7,121 bases of DNA from the NCBI GenBank assembly GCA_021298875.1, contig JAJTHJ010000315.1:1-7121 (forward strand), in the 5' to 3' direction. The DNA comes from Burkholderiales bacterium (GTDB lineage Bacteria > Pseudomonadota > Gammaproteobacteria > Burkholderiales > Burkholderiaceae_F). The position numbers and the translations under genes were made by a program. The notes beneath the pieces were generated by a model. It was given only the letters and a program-made list of their open reading frames with translations, was not told where the DNA came from and ran no database searches. Shown here piece by piece: positions 1 through 7,121 of this stretch. Numbering within the stretch: the first letter of the stretch is position 1; each line of letters opens with the position of its first letter.

Positions 1-33
1 CGCATCAGCGGGAGAGGGGCAGGGGGTGAGGGC
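1..33. repeat. Partial CCCTCACC-type inverted-repeat element (right arm only)
   Basis: Bases 1-33 match the right arm of the element at 6928-6960 in the same orientation, with 30 of 33 positions identical by eye. The shared core is CGCATCAG, then a GGGAGAGGGG block, then the terminal GGTGAGGGC. The left arm lies outside the window, so this is the cut end of a longer copy. It sits downstream of the 3' end of pcm, with about 40 unremarkable bases between. The family is a short non-coding intergenic repeat, and I cannot assign it an established name from memory. Confidence 0.7.
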
Positions 34-75
34 GCTCTGGCGGTAACGCACTTGCTGAATTCTCGCCAATGCAGC

Positions 76-816
76 TCACCACTCGCGCGTCAACGGCACG
101 AAGCGCACGTCGATCGTCCGCCGCGTGACGGCGCGGCCGTCGGCGTCTTTGCGGATCAGCAGCAGGTGCTGTATGGCGCCTTGCGGGCCGACGGGGATCA
201 CCAGACGGCCGCCGGGCTTCAGTTGCTCGATCAACGGTTGCGGCACGTGGTCGGGCGCGGCGGTGACGACGATGCCGTCGAACGGCGCAGCTTCCGGCCA
301 GCCGCGGTAACCGTCGCCGATTTTGAGTTCGATGTTGCGGTAGCCCAGTTCGCGCAGCAGTGCCGCGGCGCGCGCGCCGAGCGCGGGCACGATCTCGATG
401 CTGTAAACGCGCGCCACGCACTCGGCCAGAACGGCGGCCTGGTAGCCGGAACCGGTGCCCACCTCCAGCAGCCGGTGCGCCGGCTGCGCGGCGAGCAACT
501 CGGTCATCAGCGCAACCACGGTCGGCTGCGAGATGGTCTGTCCTTCGCCGATCGGCAGCGGCCGGTCGTCGAACGCATGGTCGCGCAGCGCCGCCGGCAC
601 AAAGCGCTCGCGCGGCACCGCGCGCAGCGCGCTGCGCACCGGCTCCGACAAACCCGCCACGCCGGTCTGCGCGGCGCTGGCGCGCAGTTGCAGGTCGATC
701 TCGCGCAGCAGCCGCTCGCGCGGTGCGTCGCCGTCCTGGGCCAGCGCGGCGAGCGGCCACGCGCCCGCGCCGGCCAGCAGCCGGCGGCGCAGCGGGGCAG
801 GGCGGCGGTCGCTCAT
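76..816 (-). CDS. pcm: Protein-L-isoaspartate O-methyltransferase with N-terminal export signal
   Basis: The enzyme transfers a methyl group from S-adenosylmethionine to isoaspartyl residues in aged proteins, which starts their repair to normal aspartate. From the ATG at 816 the product has 246 residues. Family motifs appear in order: VPRERFVP (67-74), IGEGQTISQP (89-98), the SAM-binding LLEVGTGSGYQAAVL (116-130), VTAAPDHVP (184-192) and LKPGGRLVIPVG (199-210). Typical cytoplasmic Pcm has about 210 residues. The extra N-terminus is RRRLL (10-14), a hydrophobic stretch and ALA-Q (24-27), which resembles a Tat or Sec signal peptide cleaved after Ala26. The mature enzyme is therefore inferred to be periplasmic. 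An in-frame GTG at 861 would add 15 residues, but neither start has a clear ribosome binding site. The ATG is preferred because the basic n-region then lies close to the N-terminus. It diverges from mnmC across about 69 bases, in which I see no convincing promoter. Confidence 0.9.
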   Translation of the reverse strand: MSDRRPAPLRRRLLAGAGAWPLAALAQDGDAPRERLLREIDLQLRASAAQTGVAGLSEPVRSALRAVPRERFVPAALRDHAFDDRPLPIGEGQTISQPTVVALMTELLAAQPAHRLLEVGTGSGYQAAVLAECVARVYSIEIVPALGARAAALLRELGYRNIELKIGDGYRGWPEAAPFDGIVVTAAPDHVPQPLIEQLKPGGRLVIPVGPQGAIQHLLLIRKDADGRAVTRRTIDVRFVPLTREW

Positions 817-885
817 GTGGCGCGTGCGCGCGGGGTCGCCGAGAATCGCGGGGGTCTGCACGCTTCGACTTTACGCCCGCCGCGC

Positions 886-2784
886 ATGCCGCCGTCCATC
901 CGCCCCGCGCAGGTCGAGCGCGACGCCGCCGGCGCCGCGTTCAGCCCGCAGTACGGCGACGTCTACGCCAGCCGCGACGGCGCGCTTGGCCAGGCGCGGC
1001 ACGTCTTTCTCGGTGGCAACGATCTGCCCGCGCGCTGGCGTGGCCGTGCGAGCTTCGTCGTCGTGGAGACGGGCTTCGGCCTGGGCGTGAACTTCCTCGC
1101 CACCTGGCAGGCGTGGCGCGACGATCCGGCGAGCTGCGCGCGGCTCCACTGCGTCGCGGTGGAAAAGCACCCGGTGGCGGCGGCCGACCTGCTCGCCTTC
1201 GCGCCCGCGCCGTTGGCGCCGCTGGCACGGGCGCTCGCCGCCGCCTGGCCGCTGCCGCTGCCGGGGCTGCACCGGCTGGACTTCGACGACGGCGCGCTGC
1301 GGCTGACGCTCGCCTTCGGCGATGCGCGCGCGCTGGTGCCGCAGCTCGTGGCCGGGGCCGATGCGTTCTTTCTCGACGGTTTTGCGCCCGACCGCAATCC
1401 GGAGCTGTGGGAGCCACCGCTGATCAAGGCGCTGGCGCGCCTGGCGCGCCCGGGCGCCACACTTGCCACCTGGTGCACCGCGCGCGCCGTGCGCGATGCG
1501 CTGGCGGCGAGCGGTTTCGCGGTTGAGTTGCGACCGGGCTACGGGCACAGGCGGCAGATGCTGGCGGCGCGCTTCGCGCCGCGCTGGCGGCTGCGGCGGC
1601 ACGAGCCGCCCGCCGCTTACGCGGGCGAGCGCAAGGCGCTGGCGATCGGCGCCGGGCTGGCAGGCAGTTGGGCCGCCGCCGCACTGGCGCAGCGCGGCTG
1701 GCAGGTGCGCGTTCTCGACAGCGGCGCCGGGCCTGCGGCGGCGGCTTCGGCGCTGCCCTGGGGGCTCGTCCACCCCCAGTTTGCCGCCGACGACAACCTG
1801 CTCGCGCGACTGACGCGCGCGGGCTTCCTGCTTGGCCGGCAGCGGCTGGCCTCTGCGCCGTACTGGCAGCCGGGCGGCGTGTTCCAGCAGGCGCGCGACG
1901 AGGCGGAGGCCGCCCGCTGGCGGACGGCACTCGGCGCCTGCGACGACTGGCCGCGCGACTACCTGCGCTGGGTCGGCGCGGATGAGGCCGCCGCCCTCAT
2001 CGGCATGGCCCCGTGCCGCGGCGGCCTGTGGTTTGCGCAAGGCGGTGTGGTGTCGGCGGCGCGCTGGTGCGCCGCGCTGCTGGCCGGCAGCCACACGCAG
2101 TTCGGCACCGCCGTCGCCGCGCTCGAGCGGCGCGACGGCCAGTGGCACGCCCTTGCGTCCGACGGCCGCAGCCTCGCCGCTGCGCCGGTCGTGGTGGTCG
2201 CCAACGCGCTCGACGCACCGCGCCTGCTCCGGCTGCGCCACGCGCCGGTGCAGCCGGTGCGTGGCCGCATCAGCGTGCTCGCCGGCGATCTGCCGCTGCG
2301 TGCCGGTGTCGGCGGCGACGGCTACCTGGTGCGCGGCGCCGACGGCTGGCTCGGGGTCGGTGCGAGTTACGAGTTCTCGCCAACGGATCGCGCAGCGCCG
2401 ATCGCGGAGTGCGACATCCACGCCGGCAACCTGCAACGCGTGCGGCGCCTGCTGCGCGCAGCGCCGCCGCTGGCGCCGACCGGCGTCTTCGACGGTGTGC
2501 GCTGCGTGGCGCGCGACCGACTGCCGCTGGCCGGTGCGGTGGCCGACGAAGCCGCTGCGCTGGACGCGGCGGCCGAACTGCGCGGCGCGCACCTGGCCGG
2601 CCTGCCGCGGCGCGCGGGACTCTATTGCAGCTTTGCCCTCGGCTCGCGCGGCCTGACGCTGGCGCCGCTGGCGGCCGAGTTGATCGCCGCGCAAGTCGAA
2701 GGCGAGCCCTGGCCGGTCGAGCGCGCGCTTGCTGACGCACTCGACCCCGCGCGCTTCCTGCTCCAAAAACTGCGGCGCGGGTAA
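886..2784 (+). CDS. mnmC: Bifunctional tRNA 5-methylaminomethyl-2-thiouridine biosynthesis protein MnmC
   Basis: The 632-residue product completes the wobble-uridine modification of certain tRNAs. Its FAD-dependent domain turns cmnm5(s2)U34 into nm5(s2)U34, and its SAM-dependent domain methylates this to mnm5(s2)U34. The length fits the fused enzyme (668 residues in E. coli). The N-terminal methyltransferase half shows FSPQYGDVYAS near the start, the SAM motif ETGFGLG (61-67), FFLDGFAPDRNPELW around Asp164, and PGYGHRRQM towards its end. The C-terminal oxidoreductase half opens with the FAD dinucleotide motif GAGLAG (255-260) and has ALPWGLVHPQ and a closing FALGSRGLTLAPL stretch typical of the DAO fold. 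The reading frame stays open upstream to position 52, but that part is antisense to pcm. The ATG at 886 places the conserved N-terminus correctly, although it has no clear Shine-Dalgarno. Its 3' end overlaps a probable terminator. Confidence 0.95.
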   Translation: MPPSIRPAQVERDAAGAAFSPQYGDVYASRDGALGQARHVFLGGNDLPARWRGRASFVVVETGFGLGVNFLATWQAWRDDPASCARLHCVAVEKHPVAAADLLAFAPAPLAPLARALAAAWPLPLPGLHRLDFDDGALRLTLAFGDARALVPQLVAGADAFFLDGFAPDRNPELWEPPLIKALARLARPGATLATWCTARAVRDALAASGFAVELRPGYGHRRQMLAARFAPRWRLRRHEPPAAYAGERKALAIGAGLAGSWAAAALAQRGWQVRVLDSGAGPAAAASALPWGLVHPQFAADDNLLARLTRAGFLLGRQRLASAPYWQPGGVFQQARDEAEAARWRTALGACDDWPRDYLRWVGADEAAALIGMAPCRGGLWFAQGGVVSAARWCAALLAGSHTQFGTAVAALERRDGQWHALASDGRSLAAAPVVVVANALDAPRLLRLRHAPVQPVRGRISVLAGDLPLRAGVGGDGYLVRGADGWLGVGASYEFSPTDRAAPIAECDIHAGNLQRVRRLLRAAPPLAPTGVFDGVRCVARDRLPLAGAVADEAAALDAAAELRGAHLAGLPRRAGLYCSFALGSRGLTLAPLAAELIAAQVEGEPWPVERALADALDPARFLLQKLRRG

Positions 2785-2795
2785 ACGCAGTTTTT
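2765..2795 (+). terminator. Rho-independent terminator spanning the mnmC stop codon
   Basis: AAAAACTGCG at 2765-2774 pairs perfectly with CGCAGTTTTT at 2786-2795. This gives a 10-bp stem with an 11-base loop and a T-run on the descending side. The mnmC stop codon (2782-2784) lies within the loop, so the last codons of mnmC form half the hairpin. The A-run on the ascending arm could let it work in both directions. The GC core is only about five pairs, so efficiency is uncertain. Confidence 0.75.
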
Positions 2796-2813
2796 CATTT
2801 CGGTTCAAGTTTG

Positions 2814-2846
2814 TTGCAGACGCACACGGCAACACGCGCTTATTCT
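2814..2846 (+). promoter_or_regulatory. Weak sigma70-like promoter candidate for the cox operon
   Basis: The cox operon needs a promoter between the terminator at 2795 and coxM at 2895. The best match I see is TATTCT (2841-2846, four of six to the -10 consensus) with TTGCAG (2814-2819) as a -35. The 21-base spacer is too long for a good sigma70 promoter, so an activator-dependent promoter is plausible. A sigma54 reading of this segment fails because the GG to GC distance is 12 bases rather than 10. Confidence 0.2.
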
Positions 2847-2872
2847 CGATGTCCCGCTGCGACGGGAACCGA
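2846..2872 (+). promoter_or_regulatory. Imperfect inverted repeat in the coxM leader
   Basis: TCCCG (2852-2856) and CGGGA (2863-2867) form a perfect 5-bp stem around a 6-base loop. TCG (2846-2848) and CGA (2870-2872) extend it past a small internal loop. It lies between the candidate -10 and the coxM ribosome binding site, so it could be an operator or a leader hairpin. Such short inverted repeats arise by chance in GC-rich DNA, so confidence is low. Confidence 0.25.
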
Positions 2873-2879
2873 TAACGAC

Positions 2880-2885
2880 AAGGAG
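2880..2885 (+). promoter_or_regulatory. Ribosome binding site of coxM
   Basis: AAGGAG lies 9 bases upstream of the ATG at 2895 and fixes that codon as the coxM start. An earlier in-frame ATG at 2811 would add 28 residues unlike the family and would overlap the putative promoter. Confidence 0.85.
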
Positions 2886-2894
2886 ACACGCGCG

Positions 2895-3758
2895 ATGATC
2901 CCTCCACCGTTCGACTACCACGCGCCGGCCAGCGTTGCCGACGCGCTGAAGCTGCTGACGAGCCTGGGCGACGAGGCCAAGCTGCTGGCCGGCGGCCACA
3001 GCCTGCTGCCGATGATGAAGCTGCGCTTCGCCCAACCGGCGCACTTGATCGACCTGAATAAGATCGCCGAACTGCAAGGCATCCGCGAAGACGGCGGCGT
3101 CATCGTGATCGGCGCGATGACGCGCGAGAACGATCTGATCGACTCGCCGCTGCTCGCCGCCAAAGTGCCGCTGCTGCCGGAAGTCGCGCGCCAGATTGCC
3201 GATCCGCAGGTGCGCAACCGCGGCACCATCGGCGGCGACATCGCGCATGGCGACCCGGCCAACGACCACCCGGCGGTGGCGATCGCGCTGGACGCGACCT
3301 TCGTGCTGACCGGCCCCAAGGGCAGCCGCGAGGTCAAGGCCGACGCCTTCTATCACGGCATGTACGCGACCGAACTGGCCGCCGACGAAATCCTGACCGC
3401 GATCCGCATCAAGCCCTTCGCCCCCGGCACCGGCTACGCCTACACCAAACTCAAGCGCAAGACCGGCGACTGGACCACCGCCGGCGCCGCGGTGGTGATG
3501 ACGATGAGCGCGGGCAAGGTCGCCAGCGTGCGCATCGGCCTCACCAACCTGGGGCCTGCCGCGCTGCGCGCGCGCGAGGCGGAAGCCGCGTTGACCGGCA
3601 AGGCGCCGGACGCCGCCGCGATCGCCGCCGCCGCGCAGGCCGCGATGGCGATCTGCGACCCCGCCGAAGACCTCAGAGGCAACCGCGACTACAAGCTGGC
3701 GATGGCCGGCGAGATGCTGCGCCGCGCGCTCAAGCAGGCGGCCGCGCGCTGCGGCTAA
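2895..3758 (+). CDS. coxM: Aerobic carbon monoxide dehydrogenase, FAD-binding medium subunit
   Basis: CoxM is the flavoprotein subunit of the (LMS)2 molybdenum CO dehydrogenase. It takes electrons from the CoxS iron-sulfur clusters and passes them to the respiratory quinone pool at the inner face of the cytoplasmic membrane. The 287-residue product matches the family length of about 288. The two FAD-contacting motifs are present: AGGHS at 32-36 and TIGGD at 111-115. These are the same positions as in the Oligotropha (Afipia) carboxidovorans enzyme, as I recall it. A conserved YTKLKRKTGDWTTAGAAV segment (183-200) opens the C-terminal region. The gene has a good ribosome binding site and is the first gene of the operon. 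coxS begins 21 bases after its stop. The order medium-small-large is that of form I CO dehydrogenases, whereas form II clusters usually run S-L-M. Confidence 0.96.
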   Translation: MIPPPFDYHAPASVADALKLLTSLGDEAKLLAGGHSLLPMMKLRFAQPAHLIDLNKIAELQGIREDGGVIVIGAMTRENDLIDSPLLAAKVPLLPEVARQIADPQVRNRGTIGGDIAHGDPANDHPAVAIALDATFVLTGPKGSREVKADAFYHGMYATELAADEILTAIRIKPFAPGTGYAYTKLKRKTGDWTTAGAAVVMTMSAGKVASVRIGLTNLGPAALRAREAEAALTGKAPDAAAIAAAAQAAMAICDPAEDLRGNRDYKLAMAGEMLRRALKQAAARCG

Positions 3759-3779
3759 CGGACACCGCGAGACGGAAGC

Positions 3780-4271
3780 ATGAGCAAGACACTGATTTCG
3801 GTGACGGTCAACGGCCGCACCCACGAGCGCGCGGTGGAGCCGCGCCAGTTGTTGATTCATTTGCTGCGCGAGGACCTGAACCTCACCGGCGCGCACATCG
3901 GCTGCGAGACCAGCCACTGCGGCGCCTGCACGGTGGACGTGGACGGCCGCTCGATCAAGAGCTGCACGGTGCTGTCGGTGCAGTGCGACGGCAGCAGCGT
4001 GCGCACGGTCGAAGGTCTGGCCGACAAGGGCGTGCTGCACGCGGTGCAGGAAGGCTTTCGTCGTGAGCACGGTTTGCAGTGCGGCTTTTGCACGCCGGGC
4101 ATGCGGATGCGCGCCTGGCGTCTGCTGCAAGACCACCCCGACCCGAGCGAGGACGAGATCCGCGCCGGCATGGCCGGCAACCTGTGCCGCTGCACCGGCT
4201 ACCAGAACATCGTCAAGGCGGTGCAGTACGCCGCGCGCAAACTGCGCGAGAGCGCCGCGGTGGCGGCCTAG
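3780..4271 (+). CDS. coxS: Aerobic carbon monoxide dehydrogenase, [2Fe-2S] small subunit
   Basis: CoxS carries the two [2Fe-2S] clusters that relay electrons from the Mo/Cu site of CoxL to the FAD of CoxM. The 163-residue product shows the plant-ferredoxin-type N-terminal cluster with Cys42, Cys47, Cys50 and Cys62 (GCETSHCGAC). It also has the all-helical C-terminal cluster with Cys101 and Cys104 (QCGFCTPGM) and Cys136 and Cys138 (NLCRCTGYQNIVKA). All eight ligands are intact, so the subunit should be functional. A weak GGAAG (3774-3778) sits very close to the ATG, so translation may partly rely on coupling to coxM, whose stop is 21 bases upstream. The 202 bases separating it from coxL are unusually long for this operon and are filled largely by a repeat element. 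Confidence 0.96.
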   Translation: MSKTLISVTVNGRTHERAVEPRQLLIHLLREDLNLTGAHIGCETSHCGACTVDVDGRSIKSCTVLSVQCDGSSVRTVEGLADKGVLHAVQEGFRREHGLQCGFCTPGMRMRAWRLLQDHPDPSEDEIRAGMAGNLCRCTGYQNIVKAVQYAARKLRESAAVAA

Positions 4272-4294
4272 GCAGATCGAGACGACGGACCGTG

Positions 4295-4413
4295 GGCCGA
4301 CGTTCCTCCCTCACCCCAACCCCCCTCCCGGGGGGAGAGGGGCTTGAGAACCCTCTCCCCCCGGGAGAGGGTGGCGCGCAGCGCCGGGTGAGGGAAGACC
4401 GCCGGCCGACGTT
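4295..4413. repeat. 10-bp direct repeats flanking the coxS-coxL inserted element
   Basis: GGCCGACGTT occurs at 4295-4304 and again, identically, at 4404-4413, bracketing the inverted-repeat element between them. A perfect short direct repeat on both sides of a repeat element is what a target-site duplication would look like. The match could also be part of the element or chance, since the inverted-repeat termini do not abut the direct repeats evenly (3 bases on the left, 9 on the right). Confidence 0.5.
4308..4394. repeat. Full CCCTCACC-type inverted-repeat element between coxS and coxL
   Basis: The element is bounded by CCCTCACCC (4308-4316) and GGGTGAGGG (4386-4394), which are perfect inverted ends. 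Inside lie a CCCTCCC...GGGAGAGGGG stem on the left, a perfect 9-bp hairpin CCCTCTCCC/GGGAGAGGG (4351-4359 with 4363-4371), and a GGCGC-GCA-GCGCC hairpin (4373-4385). On the minus strand its right 28 bases (4367-4394) match the left arm of the copy at 6897-6924 with one mismatch. It has no T-run, so it is not a standard terminator. Transcribed within the operon it would form strong RNA hairpins upstream of the coxL ribosome binding site. Confidence 0.8.
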
Positions 4414-4459
4414 GAAGTGAATTTCGCGGGCACCCACCGTGGGCGACCGCGCCAAAGCC

Positions 4460-4464
4460 AGGAG
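4460..4464 (+). promoter_or_regulatory. Ribosome binding site of coxL
   Basis: AGGAG lies 9 bases before the ATG at 4474 and decides the coxL start. An in-frame ATG at 4417 would add 19 residues that do not look like the family N-terminus and would begin 22 bases after the repeat element. Confidence 0.85.
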
Positions 4465-4473
4465 ACCAAGGAC

Positions 4474-6879
<2,406 letters not shown>

Positions 6880-6880
6880 T

Positions 6881-6900
6881 CCTGGCAGCCAGGGCGCCCT
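6881..6900 (+). repeat. Two small palindromes just after the coxL stop
   Basis: CCTGGC-A-GCCAGG (6881-6893) and the overlapping perfect palindrome AGGGCGCCCT (6891-6900) follow one base after the coxL stop and run into the next repeat element. Alternative hairpins could form here in the transcript. No T-run follows, so a terminator is not supported. Confidence 0.45.
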
Positions 6901-6960
6901 CACCCGGCGCTTCGCGCCACCCTCGCCCGCATCAGGGGGAGAGGGGCCGGAGGTGAGGGC
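6896..6960. repeat. CCCTCACC-type inverted-repeat element between coxL and coxG
   Basis: The ends GCCCTCACC (6896-6904) and GGTGAGGGC (6952-6960) are a perfect 9-bp inverted repeat. Inside are GGCGC-TTC-GCGCC (6906-6918) and a CCCTC/GAGGG pair (6920-6924 with 6941-6945) around CGCATCAG. The left arm matches the coxS-coxL copy in inverted orientation with one mismatch in 28. The right arm matches the copy at the window start in 30 of 33 positions. The remaining 45 bases before coxG show no clear promoter or ribosome binding site. Confidence 0.8.
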
Positions 6961-7005
6961 AAGCAACCCTCCGTCAATGGCACTCATTGTTGAATCCGCA
7001 TCACC

Positions 7006-7121
7006 ATGCAAGTCAAACTCGAAAAGCAATACACGCTCACCGTGCCGCCGCAGGCGGCCTGGTCGCTGCTGACCGACATCCACGAGCTGGCCGGTTGCAT
7101 GCCCGGTGCCGAGCTCGGCGA
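7006..7121 (+). CDS. coxG: CoxG-like SRPBCC-fold protein, N-terminus only (cut by window end)
   Basis: Only the first 38 residues are visible. The pattern of a short polar start, a beta strand ending in a proline (YTLTVPP), then AAWSLLTDIHELAGCMPGAE matches the N-terminus of CoxG/SRPBCC proteins. These typically read as a strand, V/A-x-x-x-W-x-x-L-x-D, and then a C-x-PG-x-E motif. In characterised carboxidotrophs CoxG is needed to anchor CO dehydrogenase to the cytoplasmic membrane. Position directly after coxL supports this role. The ATG at 7006 is the only plausible start, because an in-frame TGA lies at 6991-6993. It has no evident Shine-Dalgarno. The 3' end is outside the window, so integrity cannot be judged. 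Confidence 0.8.
   Translation, partial: MQVKLEKQYTLTVPPQAAWSLLTDIHELAGCMPGAELG

Noticed and set aside
52..885. In-frame 278-codon upstream extension of mnmC
   Set aside because: It is antisense to pcm, shows no MnmC-like sequence, and the conserved MnmC N-terminus begins just after the ATG at 886. The open frame is a product of high GC content.
2802..2817. Sigma54-type promoter upstream of coxM
   Set aside because: The GG and GC elements are separated by 12 bases instead of the required 10, and the flanking consensus is absent.
871..2907. 678-codon open frame on the minus strand opposite mnmC
   Set aside because: It has shadow-frame composition (Arg, Gln and Ala rich) with no motif, and it spans the mnmC terminator and the coxM start.
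2805..4136. 443-codon open frame on the minus strand opposite coxM and coxS
   Set aside because: It crosses two real genes and the gap between them, has shadow composition and no domain.
4308..4394. CRISPR-like or rho-independent terminator reading of the coxS-coxL repeat
   Set aside because: There are no regularly spaced identical repeats with spacers, so it is not a CRISPR. No T-run follows the hairpins, so a standard terminator is not supported.

Overview
The window is very GC-rich DNA with dense coding and strong GC bias at third codon positions. That bias leaves long open shadow frames on the opposite strand of almost every real gene. The gene content points to a proteobacterium, most likely a betaproteobacterium of the Burkholderiales type. 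The evidence is a bifunctional MnmC, a signal-peptide-bearing isoaspartyl methyltransferase, a form I aerobic CO dehydrogenase, and CCCTCACC-type inverted-repeat elements. The genus cannot be fixed from the sequence alone.

Left part (1-2795): two divergent housekeeping-type genes. On the minus strand lies a protein-L-isoaspartate O-methyltransferase (pcm) with an apparent Tat/Sec export signal. On the plus strand lies full-length mnmC, the bifunctional enzyme for the last steps of mnm5(s2)U34 tRNA modification. mnmC ends in an A-tract/T-tract inverted repeat spanning its stop codon. This looks like an intrinsic terminator that separates it from the next operon.

Right part (2796-7121): a carbon monoxide dehydrogenase operon in the order coxM-coxS-coxL, followed by the start of coxG, which is cut by the window end. 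CoxM is the FAD subunit, CoxS the two-[2Fe-2S] subunit and CoxL the Mo/Cu catalytic subunit. CoxL carries the form I signature AYRCSFR, and the M-S-L gene order agrees with form I. Together the three subunits would oxidise CO with water to CO2 and pass electrons Mo/Cu -> 2Fe-2S -> FAD -> quinone. CoxG would tether the enzyme to the membrane.

Three copies of one modular inverted-repeat family occur at 1-33 (truncated by the window), 4308-4394 and 6896-6960. Two sit inside the cox operon, in the coxS-coxL and coxL-coxG gaps. The coxS-coxL copy is bracketed by a perfect 10-bp direct repeat, which suggests insertion with target duplication. No wholly new system is evident. The most unusual points are these repeats splitting the operon, the exported isoaspartyl methyltransferase, and an alanine next to the catalytic glutamate of CoxL. 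No gap between genes exceeds about 200 bases.
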